Assembly (NCBI RefSeq): GCF_910591885.1
Contig: NC_063276.1
Span: 5,270,001-5,334,000 of the forward strand
DNA: 64,000 bases
From: Bombus terrestris
Taxonomy: Eukaryota; Arthropoda; Insecta; Hymenoptera; Apidae
Direction: 5' to 3'
In this document: positions 13,867 through 26,880 of the stretch, piece after piece
Position numbering within the stretch: position 1 is the stretch's first letter
How the letters are laid out: each line of letters opens with the position of its first letter
Position numbers and translations under genes: made by a program
Notes under the pieces: generated by a model
Databases searched by the model: none
Told to the model about the DNA's origin: nothing
The model's input: only the letters and a program-made list of their open reading frames with translations

Positions 13867-15876
13867 ATGTTGAATGAAAAATTACATTTAGAAAGGAATG
13901 ATCATATACTTAGAAATTATTTTCGACGTAAAGAGAATGTTTTAAAAGTAGTAGTTACGGATGGTACAACAGATCTTGCACGTGCATTTTTGTATAGAAT
14001 GTTAAATGATAATGTTTTTGGTGAAAATCAATCTGTCTTTGTCAGCCTTTATGAGTTACCGAACAAGGCGACCTTCTTGGAAAGTGTTGTAATTGAACTC
14101 ACTTCATTTAGCCCCAAAGTTTTAAATGGTAAATACCCATGCAGTAATAAAAAGAAAAAGTTTACTTTTGTTCAATATTATTCAGTGCATTATATTAAGT
14201 TAAATAACAAGATAATCAATTACTAAGATATTTTAATATCAATAGGCATCAGTTATGGTCATGATGCTTCCATTGAATTTAAGGATGCAGATGTTGTAAT
14301 TTGTATTGGTTATGCAAGAGAGTATGACTTTAAGGATAATGAATACCTTGAACCATTTTTTGAAGAATACGTTCTGACTTCCAAGTTTTATGTATATTAA
14401 TTATTCCTAACTTGTTCAGATATAATATTAAAATTTCCAGCATTTATAAATATTATACCATCTGTAGGGTGAAGTTATAGAAAAGTATGTAAAAAGGGAT
14501 GCAAGAATTATTGTACTAGGAACTACTGCTGCCACAATCATATCCAAATATGTGAAATCTATTCCTATCAAGAATATAACTACATTATCTTTGCTTAATT
14601 TAAATATTGCTGCAGGTCAGGTACTTCTCGTGTTTCTTATATGTGTTTGATATTTAAATAATTTAATTTATTAATGATTTCAATTTATTTTTAAACAAAC
14701 AGTTTTTTCTTCAAATTTCAGATTGCTGCACGAGCACAGTGTCTTCCAACAGAAGTAAAGAATATAATAATCTGGGGTTCGAATGGCTCGTATAGTTATC
14801 CCGATTGCAGATATATGTATTTCACCCGTGGAAAACCTTTGGCTGATGTTTTAAAAGTTTGGATTACTGATGTTCTTCCACAAGTAAGACCTTCGATCTT
14901 CTGATATATGAAAATAAGATATTTAATATTAAAAATTGTAATTAAAAAATCAAAATTATTAAACTATATACGTATATATTTCTTTTTTTAAATATCGTCC
15001 TTTCAGGATACATAAGGGTTTCTTAATTTGACCTTTACCGCTTACATTTATTAAACTCTATATACAAATGTGAAAATGTGTATTCATTGTATTTTGGACT
15101 TTGTTTTAATCTTTTATTCAAGTTTCAAACTTTTCGAATGTGAATCGTGTATGGAGTTATAAATTGGAATAGTTGCATTAAATTGTTGTAGGATGATGTG
15201 AAGTGATGTAGTATAGTCATTATTTTCGTGAAAACGAAATAGGATTAAATATTCGATATTAATTAAGATATTTTCCTCCTTTTTTTAGATTATTCGAAAT
15301 GTTGCTCACAGACCAAGCCTCATTAATTCCATAGCTTATGCGTTGGCAGAGCACTGTAAAATCTTATGGAATGGCACTTCAGAGAATGAATGGACCTCTA
15401 TGGGTGTTATGTCTGATTATTCTTATTCGATTCGATCTGGAATATTTTTCTCTTATCCCGTAATTTGTAAGAACAGGCAGTATGAAATAGTACAGGTATG
15501 ATAATTATTAATTAGATCTACAAGTAAATTCATTTGTGATGGTTCATTAAATCAATTTCGTGTTCAGTCGTAAATGTTATTCTTTTTGATTAATTAATTT
15601 GTAAGAACTTTAAGATCATTATTTTAAAGACCATGTTCTTTTCACTCCTTTTTTCTCCTCTCATATATCCAAAATTTTTATATGAATAATAAAGAAATGT
15701 AAAATATAGAAACATAAAAATATTAAAATATGAAAGCATAACTTTTTTGTGTAATTTTACAGGATTTTGATATGGATCGGTACGTTCTGCGGTACATTGT
15801 GGATCTAAGTAGGTTGATTTTTAGGGAAATCGAGATTGCCTATGAAATTTGTGGTTTAATATCAATTGATCCTTAA
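13867..15876 (+). CDS. MDH1B: Malate dehydrogenase 1B-like protein, predicted catalytically inactive
   Basis: A homologue of cytosolic malate dehydrogenase of the MDH1B type. Exons 13867-14128, 14246-14370, 14468-14620, 14722-14883, 15289-15495 and 15763-15876 give 340 aa, against 518 in human MDH1B, so an N-terminal extension is absent or upstream. The fold is recognisable end to end: VLKVVVTDGTTDLA matches the first Rossmann strand, DADVVICIG matches the NAD-domain strand, and VKNIIIWGSNGSYSYPD matches the segment VKNVIIWGNHSSTQYPD of MDH1. Key residues are changed. The glycine-rich loop GAAGQI is DGTTDL. The catalytic His in WGNHSS is Asn (WGSNGS). The Asp and Arg of TRLDHNRA are lost (SLLNLNIA). 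It is therefore probably a pseudoenzyme. The exon 2 donor (TAC/gttctg) is weak but gives the right phase. MDH1B is cilium-associated in other animals and here follows TTC21B. Confidence 0.85.
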
Positions 15877-16703
15877 TAAGGTATATTCTTCATTCGTGTA
15901 TAGATTATGCTACGTATTTTATTACGTTTTTACAAGTTACATTTATTTACAAGTATCTTTAAATTATATAGAATCGTAACTGTACGATGTATCGTAGATA
16001 CACGGAGCCATTATTTGTGCATCGTTATCGTTATTATATCGTTATTACATTTCCTAATCACAAGGTTTCATAGATCTTTCCAAATCATTGAAATTCTCTT
16101 TCGTTATGTAAATAATGCTAATAACAATAAATGTAGAAATGTTAATACAGCAGATATTTATATAGAGAGGATCACACAATATGTATACATCACTTTAGCA
16201 ACAATTATTATTTTGAACAGTTTTTACGACAACACTATTCTTCTTATACTTGGTAGTAAAAATAAAAATAATCAACGTCGCCAAATGTGTAGTCTACTTC
16301 AAAAGTATCAGAGTAATAAAATCTCTTTAGCATTAATATATATATACATATATAATCTATACTATAATTTAGTATTAATTTGAAGAATAAAAATAATTTC
16401 AGTGTCATTAAAAAGAAAAAGAAAAAAGAAGGAAAAATAGATCAGTTTGACGGCAGTCTAATTTTTCAAAAGTGATTTTAGAAAAGAATTGTTAATTAAA
16501 TATAAAAATAAGATACTTCTCTTTAAATTTCAATAACTCAAATTCTAAATTTAAATTAGTTTCCATTAATAATAATAAATCATAATATATAATATGATAA
16601 TTCCTCCAGGGCTGTTATTTCGAATTAGGCAAATATAAAATCCATTCTTTAAATAATAAATTATAAAAATAAAAATAATTAACTTGTGTTTATCAAAGGA
16701 ACT
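15877..16703. other. Convergent 3' ends of MDH1B-like and SLC45 genes
   Basis: AT-rich sequence between two genes pointing at each other. It contains a 158-codon open frame at 15907-16383 with isoleucine/tyrosine-rich composition and no recognisable domain, judged to be chance. It presumably holds both 3' UTRs. Confidence 0.55.
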
Positions 16704-19700
16704 TCAAAGATCCAGATACATAATCTGCGTTGCAGAAATGGCTCCGCAGGCGGCGAGGGTACTAGCCACGCATACGACGGCTGTAGTGGTCCCAGATTTA
16801 CTGACGATCGTTCCTAGGCAGCAGGACAGAAGAAACTGCGCCAGAAACACCATAGAGGAGACGATTGCAACGTCCGTGCCAAGACCACGCACTCCCCCGC
16901 TTTGAACGGCTTCACCCTCGGCTGTCACCTCGAACTACAAAATCGACTAATTCAATTTCTCCTTGATATATACGTCTGTTGCATTACTACGTTACGTTAT
17001 TTAATGACATTACACTTCCCCTCCATTGAGTTTTATTAAATTATTCTTGTTATTTATAAAATAATTCTAATAATATAAAAATTGGATATATTATATGGTA
17101 CGTATTATTAAACTTCAGAAATTATTAAGATTTATTGAAATTCCGAATGTTATTTGTTACGAGAAAACATGGTTTGTTTTAAATTATATATATTTTTTCA
17201 TAATTAAGGAGCATTCTGGTCCTAATTCAATCTAAGGCAAAATTGTGAATTGAACAAATTTTTATTTTTTTAATCACGACATTGTTAGTTGAATGATTTA
17301 AATTTTTTGATCGATTCCTTTGGGATTACTCTTTCAAGATACAAGATACCACTTACTGTTGATGAAGCATGATAATGTGCAACTAGAAGATACGGCATAG
17401 TGAATAATGTGGAGTACATAACACCTGCGGTCCAAGAGAATATGATCACTCCCGCGGGATGTTTCGTCAACGCCATCATCATCATACCAGTGCTATAGAA
17501 CAGCAGGCCGCAAATGTATACCCTCCGGGCTCTGTTAAATCACATGATACATTATACGTCTTTTACAAGAAAAACGATTCTTTTTTATTACAGTCTTTTG
17601 TTTAAAAAAATCTGAAGGACTTAAATAAAAGACGAACTAGAAAACTAATTTTTGAATATATAGCATTGATATGAAGAATTATTTTGATAAAAAAGAATCT
17701 AAATAGAAAATAAAATGAAATTTAAACTTCCAGTGAAACTATACTATCATTAATTAAGGATTATTCTGTCAAATAAAAGTTACTTTTTAAAAAAAAAAAG
17801 AATATATTTACTTGTAGCGTTCTATGAGCTTCTCGATGATCATTGAATAACAGGAACAGGATAATGAATACATAGACATTCCCCAACATCCAAAGCGAAC
17901 TCCACTTTCGTATAATTCTCTTTCTTTGCTACCTTCTGGAGCCTATAATTTGCACGAATAATACATTAAATTATACAAATATAAAAGTTCAATTATATAC
18001 ATTATACAAACGTATAATTTTTAAAACTAAGTAATAAAAGTATAATAATTGATTAATGAATAAATACCTGCGGGTTTCCCCCATAAACAGCTTCCCCAAC
18101 AAAATCAGTGAAGTACAGGGAATAACATACATGTGCCATCCAACAAAATAAATTAGTTAGACACACCATACGAAGACTGTGTGGCATATATACGATAGAA
18201 AGAAGATATTCTCTTAATGTGGCTTTTGGATTTCCTTCGATACTTTCATCGAAACCATGTTCAACGTAATTTGTGTCTTGGATGGGTATATCTGGTATCA
18301 TAGGAACTTGGCCAACTCTTTTCTCTGGTTCTTGAACTGGAAGAGGTTTCAGAGCAAACTCCTATGAAAAAGAGAAAAAATATGCAATTATCTTATTTAT
18401 CATTACTACTTTATTTTTTATTTATATTCTGTGGAACAAATATATCGACTTACATCCTTTTTCGTAGCAATCTCTTGATCATTTCCCAAGGTGCCATAAG
18501 AAGCACAATCATCTGTGATGATTTTTTCATGTTCCTTTGGCTGATCCTCCGATTCTTCAGCAGATGCCTGAATTAATTTCGAGAATAAAAAAAATTCTTA
18601 AAAAGTACAGGAAAACTATCCAAGCTAATTCTTTATTTCTAAAGCAATATAAATTAATGGTTATTAATGTTAGTAGTAGTATATTTATTAATATTATTCT
18701 TAATAATTAATTAATACTAAACGAACCTTTTGTTCCTGTAACTGACGATATTCGTCACTTTCCAACAATTCCAATGGGATTTCTTTGAAGCTGGTAATGG
18801 TACAGGATACACAGATAACAAAAATAATCGTAATTAAAGTGAAAGTAGCATGAAGATGTCCACCTAACATAATTCCTATCGTAGTAGCATCCCAATTAAT
18901 TCCACCTAGTCCGTACCCCATAAATCCTCCTAAGCCTGCCATTATGGTGAACGTACTTAAACCTTTAGCATGGTCATCTGTAAAAAGAAAAATTTGCAAT
19001 AACGATTATGGGATCATAAATAATTCTTGTAACCATCAAAATATATTAATTTTATTTCAATTTTAGTTTAAAACACAAATATAAAATATTTTATTTAGAA
19101 TAAAAGTTTTGTTTTATTCAAAATAAGTAGTTAAATAATAATTAATATATGCAAACCAAGTCCATTTTATGGTCTCCTAATGGTTGGAATTACAATAAAT
19201 ATCTATCTAGTAATTAATATAAATTGTACGATGAATAATTAAACGATAATAAATATTAGTTAGTGTGTAGATAATTAAATAATATTATAAATAACAACTT
19301 TAATTACTTGCCAGGTACAGTGACGTCGAGTAAATAAGCTCTGGCTGGACTTTGACAGGCATCAGCATCGAAATCGAGCAGAACTGTGCCTAGGATTGTG
19401 AAGAAAATTCCCCAAGAGTGAGACGGAGGTTTCACTGACTCTTCTGTCGCATGTTTCGCCGTAGTTCGATGTCCTAAGGGAACTGTATAGTTGGTCCACG
19501 TAGGTGGAACATCCCCAAAGGCATATCCCATGCCTTCCCCATTTGGAACTAGTATTAATCCTTGAAAATTAAGTAGAAAGTATATCATAAAATAAGTCAT
19601 TTTTAATAATCGCGTAAGCATACAAAATTTATTTCATTTATTTTATTGACTATTTCACAAATAAATATCATAATGAATACTGCACTTTGCCATTTACAAA

Positions 19701-20488
19701 TATTTTACATATACTGTAATTAATGTTTTCATTCTACGCATTTTCCCATTTTTCAATTTTCCATAAACGATTATCATAAATTACACAAAAACGTTTTACC
19801 TATCAAAACTCCAAGAGCCAGTAATAGAATGAACGGTCTTCTTCTTCCATATTTTAGTCTGCATCTATCGCTTAAACTTCCTAAAATCGGTGTGACGAAG
19901 AAACCAATGAGAGGGCTGAGTGCCCAGACGAGGGTCATATGCTGATGATCTACGCCGATTTTTAATAAAGTCGGTGAAACAAACGCTGTTTCTGCGGCGT
20001 AAGAAAATTCGATTCCCATCACAGCTGCGGATATTCGTACCAATTCTCCTCGTGTCTTTTTTCTACAAGATATTTATACATATCTATGGTCTATGTTATT
20101 TTAGATTTGTCCTTTTTTACTGAGTTCTAATATATTACATCATATTATAAGCCGAGAAACTGACTTTTTTTTGTCAGAAAATTAATTTTCTAGAGGTGAA
20201 AGTATAAAATAAAATATATCCTTTGTATTTTTCTATCGTTTAAAGTTAATTATTTTCAGGACCTTTGCGTGAATAATTGAACAAATACCTGTAAATATGC
20301 GCGTAATCATTCAAACTCCTCTCCAATTTGGGTGGTCCTCGTAGATGATTCAAGAACCCTTTAATCCCCTGGTCCATCGGTATCCCATTCTTCCACTCTT
20401 TCCACGTCTCCCATTTTTCTTTAAACTTGTCTCTAACATCGTGCACCCTGCCAGCGAAACCCTCATATTCGTGCAATTTATCCACCAT
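16704..20488 (-). CDS. SLC45-family proton-coupled sugar transporter
   Basis: A 12-helix major facilitator of the SLC45 family (proton-associated sugar transporter A/MATP group; the fly homologue Slc45-1 is a sucrose transporter). Exons, 5' to 3': 20488-20289, 20062-19800, 19560-19312, 18977-18727, 18567-18454, 18361-18068, 17942-17812, 17531-17357, 16934-16704; total 635 aa. The ~65-residue cytosolic N-terminus is charged (WETWKEWKNG). Next comes the family signature SDRCRLKYGRRRPF, a variant of MFS motif A. The second signature region has DADACQSPARAYLLDV and later FTIMAGLGGFMGYGLGG. The large central loop is acidic and poorly conserved. The C-terminus is a typical last helix pair ending YLDL. 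The intron after exon 3 begins with GC rather than GT; only that choice keeps the frame and yields VTVPDDHAKGL. Substrate specificity cannot be decided from sequence. Confidence 0.93.
19310..19312 (-). other. GC-AG splice donor in SLC45 gene
   Basis: On the minus strand exon 3 ends CCTG and the intron begins gcaagt. The next exon starts ATGACCATG at 18977 after ttttacag. Joining CCTG to AT restores the reading frame. No GT donor nearby does so. GC-AG introns are a known minor class, and the +3 to +6 bases match a strong donor. Confidence 0.75.
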
Positions 20489-21469
20489 GGCTCACGATTT
20501 AAACGTTTTCTCTCTTTCTCAGCTAAATGTCCTATCTCTCATTGTGTCACAGAAAATTCAAAGAAACACCAAAACTAATCGTCACTTCGTTAAAATTCTC
20601 CATCGACCCTTATGAATAAATTACGGGTAAACATCGATCAGACAAAGTAATATCCTTCATATTTCTACTATTTCTTCTTTTTCTCCGAAAAAAAATACGG
20701 AGAAAAGGATTGAATCAAGAAACAATAGATATAATAAAAATGAATGACACGAAATAATATCCTTCTTATTCTTATCACTTTCCTTTAAAAGAACGAAAAT
20801 ATTAAACAAGAATACAAAGAAAACGATAATCGAATTGATTATACGGAAATATCAACCTTTACGAATGAACATCGTACAAAATAATATACTCCTTTTCGAT
20901 TCTTCTCCTTCTTCTTCGAAAAAAATAGCCAGTTTAATTAAACAGAAATTAGCGTGAGAAGTAGATTGAAAACGTTCATTTTCGTAGATTTGTCGCGTTC
21001 GATAAAAATAAAATAAAATTTCACGAGAAAGAATCGACGCGAAGGGATGTTTCCCGTAGAGGGTTGGGGGATGTGCTTCGTCGACGAGACGCGAGAAACG
21101 ACTGGTGGTTCCGCAAGCTCGCGACTAAGACGAAAGCTCGACCGACGTCGCCTTTCACCGTGGATACCTAGTTACATACCTAGTCCCTCCATTCGTGTTC
21201 CGGTAGGACGTAAAATGAGCTTCCCGTGTACCAAGGGAAACCTACTTATTAGCCAGCTGCTTGTTACTCTTGATTAAAATCGGTTCGGTCGTTTGTTCGT
21301 AATTTACCTTTGGAAAAATGTGAAACAGTTTTTTGTTCAGTAAAAGTATGTACACATATAAAATATACAAAAATATACACATAGCACCGGAAAGTATCTG
21401 GATGGCATATAATTAAAAAAGAAACTTATAAGAAAAAAAAAAATTAAAAAAGAAACTTTATAGAATAAT

Positions 21470-21870
21470 CATAAGAGGATGTCATAATAATATTTTTCTG
21501 TACATCGTTCCTCTTGTGGTTCTTCTAAGAATAACAACCTTATACTTATTGATAGTATAACAACATCATACTTAACAATGATCATAGGAGAGAAGGTTTC
21601 TTTTGTGACTCTTCTAAGAATAACAACCTTATAGTTAACAATAACCATAAGAGGAAAAGTTTCTTTTTTAAATATCTTTTTGCACATCGTTTCCTCATTC
21701 CATTTATGATTCTTTTACGAATAACAACCTTATACTTAACAATGACCATAGGAGAAAAGGTTCCTTTTGTGACTCTTCTAAGAATAATAGCCTTATACTT
21801 AACGATGACCATAAGAGGAAAAGTTTCTCTTCTAAGTAATATTTTTTTTTTTTTGCATATCGTTTCAAGA
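21470..21870. repeat. Dimeric tandem repeat, two diverged sub-units A and B
   Basis: A roughly 62-base core (aagaataacaaccttatactt... ending in a gaggaaaagtttc-like block) occurs four times, starting near 21530, 21615, 21718 and 21780. Units alternate between one ending in ttttgtgactcttc and one ending in a variable tail with catcgttt. Spacing of like units is about 163-187 bases, so the array is a diverged dimeric repeat, with part of a further B unit before 21524. Confidence 0.75.
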
Positions 21871-24800
21871 AGAAAGAAAAAGATTAGAATGGCAGAAATC
21901 GTTATTCAGTATCCTATAAAGATTATATGTGTCTGACATAAATAATTAAATATCGAATCAGCTGCTCCTCTTTCTGTGTCTCTGTGAGACATTTGCTCTA
22001 TTCTCGTAACACACAGCTATATCATGGTTTACGCGTGTACATACGGACAGGTTTTCAACAATGCTTTCCACCGTTGGTCGTAGATGTAATTTCCGCCGCG
22101 GAAATTGCACTTTGTCCATTCTCTCCTTTCCACCAGGATTTTCGATTCGATTTACCACCGAAGGATGTTCTACATATATTCTGTACATTTAGATACAATT
22201 TGATAGATGCTCTATGCCTCATCTTCTCTAGGGAAGAATATTTATTTTCAATTGATTTATTATATCGGATATTTATTTACGTTATTATATTATATTTTTA
22301 ATTTTCTTTTTTCTTTTTCTTTTACAGGTAACATATAACACATTGGCAAACATATCGAGCTATCGCATTAGTCGACAAGGAAGTCCTACAAAGTAGGTCT
22401 TGTTGCGTATGTGGCCTTGGCACGAGCTTCGCCTTTGTCAGAGCTTACGATAGCAATACGCATCGATAATACGTTCATCGGTTGAACGTTTCGCTCTTTT
22501 CCTCGATGGACTTCCGATGAAGTCGTTGCATTGTAGCCACAATGGACAACATCGATTTCAGCCTTTCGTTTCTTGCCTGTATACGTTTATTTTCTAGGAA
22601 AATTATTTAATCGTGGAAAACGAAAGAGAGAGGGGCAACAGTATACTTGGCGTTAAAAATGATAAAAAGAAATATCACTTGCTTCAATTTTCGAATGCAT
22701 AATCCCTTCAAATGCAATAGGCTATTTTCAAATTGCAAGTACGAAAGATCTTTCAATGTAATTTCTTTATTCTAGCACTACACACGTAAAAATAATTTTT
22801 CGCGTAATGGAAACTATGTATGCAATCGTAATTTGAATTAATTTGAGGCTGACAAAGTTTCATCAACTATTCTTTATCGTATACTAAAGGTTTTAGTAGG
22901 AACGTATTGTTAGTTAGCCTTGCATGAGTCAATGGCAATCTGATTTGTTAATGATTTAAGATTCCCTCTGATTGAAGGCACACGCAAATGCCGTCTTATT
23001 TCTTAACGATGTGCCTCGCTCGTAAGAACCAATCTGCGTTGTGTAATCAGGCTTAAGCTTCATCTGAAACGGAATGACACACGGAAATTAACATTTCTTC
23101 AGGATTAGATATTGTCCTATCCCAATCGCGTAATTTTTCTTCTTTCCGATGCCCTCAAAATTAAGCAAGAAAGTTACGTAATTAATTGGCAGGAAAATTA
23201 CATTAAAAGGAAATAATTAAACTAATGTATCAAGAGTAACATTACAGATTTAAGTTGATATAAAAGGAGAGGTCGAATGTATGGTCATATAGAATTTATT
23301 ATAAAATATCTTGAAGATAATTGGCAGTTTCCCACTTTTCTTGATCGTGTTTTTATCAACTTGGAAGAATCTTTTCGAAGGACGGTTAATACAGACGAAA
23401 CATCTTTTTCGATCCGATTATTTTATTAAATCTTATTAAATTCTCGGTTCGTTCTTGTAAGACCGCGATAACGATGAAAAGCTGGATTTTCTTACACTCT
23501 TGTATGTGCGCAGATTTCGGAAAGAATAATTTTCCTCGAGCTAATTTTGATTTTAACAGGGATAATTCTTCGAAATGAAGATAATTCTTCGGAGAGGACA
23601 CGACGAAACAATTTAAGGAAATCAGATCTTTATAACGTTACGATTCTTGAAATTTATCGCTTTACAAATTTCTATGATTCTAAGAACTTACTAAGGATTA
23701 AAATAATTCCTGCGTAAAATTATAGAACTTTGAAGGAACTCGAGTTTTCTGTCGTAAAAAGAGAAGGCAACTAAAAATTATGAGCTGTTTCCTTTTCTCC
23801 GAAGAAAATACAATTTTCTTGTCAGCTACCTCGATAAAACGAAACACCAATCAATTTCACAGCGATGATACGTCGTTGATCCTTATTCGATCACGTATAT
23901 CCCTTTTCTAACGTTTATCCTCGCTATTTATCCTAGTATCTGTCTAATAAACGTTCACAGATTCCAATTTTCTTCACGATAAAGACACGATCGATAAATT
24001 TGCGATTCAATTTACCCGAGCTGAAAGTGATTTTTATTGGCACTTAAGCAACCTTTCAATTTTATATCCTCTGAAATATTTGCGACCCTAGTAAGAAGTT
24101 ACTCGAAATTATCGTTTTTTAAAAATACCTTTCTCGAATAAAAAGTCTAGATAAACGTTTGATTGCGTATACAGAGACTATTCGTTACATCAATTTCGAT
24201 CTCTATCGTAGACGGTTTCTAGAAAGGGAAACATTCTCGATAATTTTCTAATATCGTTTCCTATCCGCACAAGTTATATCAATACGATAAATTCAACGAT
24301 ATGTGATTCGTGTTTCTCATTGATTCTCTATGATCCGTGACGTTCTCTGTGACGTTATCTGATCTAAGAATATGTCAAATTAAAATCGATTAATCGTGTA
24401 CACAACGTTACGGTGTAGTAATCTTTAAAGAACGTAACGATTCTCATCAAATCTTCGAAGGAATCAATGAGAAGATGGAGCAAGGTTAACAGGAAATTTC
24501 GTGGAAGAAGACAGAAATCGTTCGGTGAACTTCGCTCGCACAGAAATCGAAGAAGGTTCGATGGGCTCGATGGTCTTCGCTCTCGTTCCTACCTATTCAA
24601 GAAGTTTTAAATCCGATGGATTCGCTGGGAAAAACGATGGAAAACTAAAGGAAATAATTTACTTATATCGTTAGTCGACTGATTCTCTGTTACAGATTAT
24701 TTTTGAAATAATATCCGAATCTTCGTGGTAAAAATGATGTTTGGCAGAAGCAGGTAATAGGGGTAAAAATTAAGATTTCTCAAATACCTGTCAGCTATCT

Positions 24801-25689
24801 CAAGTAACAAATAGGAATCAATCTTAAAATACGAAGAACTTCTTTCGTGAATAAAACTGAAAATGGGGTTTTGGAGCGTGTTCTTCTTAGAAGATCTGCG
24901 TGTGTCTTGGTTTAATCCACCACTAATTAATAATCTTCTCATTCGTGTCTCCTTTTTCAAACGGTTGTTACGCGACATAATTCTGGCAATTGTACCAATT
25001 ATCACAGGGTTAAACGGGCAAACAAGTGTGTTGAAAACGAAGGGAACACCGGTGACAATTATCGCCGACAACAGTTTAATCTTTCTCCTCGAGAGGATCG
25101 GCTCGTTCCTAATTAATTTAATTAACCACAAGAATTAACAGATGAATATTAAACAGGCAATATTCTACATCGCGGTTTTCCACTATGCCTAGAAACAGTT
25201 TCTGTTATGTGGAATCAAATTGAAGGCACTATTATTCACAAGAAACACTTTTTCAAAATCAAAATGCAAAATCAAAAATTTCCCATCCTGGTCTCTGAAT
25301 TCCAGTTCCCTCAAAATCCGTCCAATCTCGTAATTTCTGTATCTTCATTTCCTATTGTCATCATTTAAATTTCACAACAGTCTTGTACAGTGTTTGATTT
25401 AGTTTTTCTAATTGAGTCTGAATAGCTGAGTAAAGTAGTCTAATTAAGAGTTAAACTAAGTACCACGTCGTAGACCTGTAAATTCTATAAATTTTCTATC
25501 TTCACCCACGATCCTCATTCCACTCTTAAAATTCATTCAATCTCATATTATCAGATATCTCCATTATTTCGTTCTTGCAAATTTATTACGTTTCTACAAA
25601 CTGTCCATCCAAACCGCCTAATTATCTTTCTACCCCTAAAATCTATTCAACCTCATATTCTCCAAATATTCATCGTCTCTGTTCATAAC

Positions 25690-25790
25690 TTGTCGATTTC
25701 TAGACTTTCCAAATTTTCAAATGTCCAAATTTCCAAATTGCCAAATTCCCAATCTTCCAAATAGTCAAATTTATAAATCTTCAACTCTTT
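25690..25790. repeat. Degenerate CCAAATTT-type short repeat
   Basis: An irregular run of about 8-9 base units such as tttccaaat, ttgccaaat and cttccaaat. The same motif family recurs near 27780 and 28240, suggesting a dispersed cryptic simple repeat typical of this genome. Confidence 0.6.
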
Positions 25791-26767
25791 AAGTGTCAAA
25801 ATTTCCGCATGATATACGAAAGTTTAAAAAATCGTGAGGACCCCAAAAACAATAGTAACGTGTAACTATAAACGTGAATTTGCTTCACGGTGGTTTGCTT
25901 TCGTCGTAAATACCAAGAACGACGAACAGAAAGAAATCAAATATAGCCCCTGGTGTGTTTTGAAAGCAAGGAAGAACGAAGAGAGAAACGATGTCCTCCG
26001 ACGAATCGACGTTAATGGGAAAACCTACACAAATGAAATAACCTTTCATGAGCATTTTCACAGTTCTTATTTATGGCACGTGTGTCTGGTGCCAGCTGAA
26101 TGTCTCTCTCTATCTCGATGTTTCTTCGGAAGCTCGGACAACGACACACCGATGCTCTCGTCTAATTTCGAAGCTCAGTCAACGTTGTGATCCCAGGGCT
26201 GATTCATCGTGTGTTCGATCAGTTTCTCTGTGATCCTTGATGAGAGGATATGACAGGGAAGTGGTTGAGACTTTTGCTCTTTTGGCTGCTTTAAATTGAG
26301 GAGAAGAGGAAGAAGAGGAAGAGAGTGCTAGAAAAATATCTTTTTCTAATAGAAGAGATAATTTTTCTTTTTGTATTCTTAATTTTAACTTTGCTGTGAA
26401 GACAGTTTGAGGAAGTTTGCAATGGTCGATATAGAAATTGAGAATGAAACATGTAAGTTGGGTCATTTTTGGATTACTATATTGCCTTAGTTACATAAAA
26501 TGTTCCTTTCGAGGAAAAGCGAAATTTGATTGTTCTTTTGTATTGTATTTTGTTTTGTAGTGTAGAATATAATTTCAACCAAAGGTAAAAAATATGGGGA
26601 ACTAAATTTCTCAACATATGTTGGGAAATAGAAAAGTGTTAGACAGAATATTTCAATCTGTAAACTTTAAATTTTCTATATTTAAGAGTTTCTATCTTCC
26701 TTTGTCTCTGTCTTCAATATAAAGAAGTTGGTGTACTATTTTAGTGTTCTCAGTCTATCGATATATA

Positions 26768-26880
26768 TTGTCAATATTTCAAAGTTCTCAATTCAAAAAA
26801 TCAATGTGTATTGTTAATGCAATATTGTCAATATTTATTGACAAAGCGCATTTTCATTGAGAACCTTGAAATATTGATAA
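26768..26880. repeat. Long imperfect inverted repeat (hairpin)
   Basis: The arms at 26768-26797 and 26851-26880 are about 28 bases long and complementary apart from about three differences, around a ~53-base loop that itself contains a caatattgtcaatattt-like repeat. It could be a short palindromic element or a small-RNA hairpin; no known microRNA seed was recognised. Confidence 0.6.

Noticed and set aside
15907..16383. 158-codon open frame after MDH1B
   Set aside because: Composition is dominated by I/Y/L/N with no conserved motif; it lies between two convergent 3' ends.
24697..25131. 144-codon open frame on the minus strand
   Set aside because: No recognisable domain or neighbouring exons. 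An overlapping frame on the other strand is also open, so it looks like chance in a stop-poor stretch.
25834..26190. 118-codon open frame in the gene desert
   Set aside because: No domain, and no splice partners or promoter features identified.
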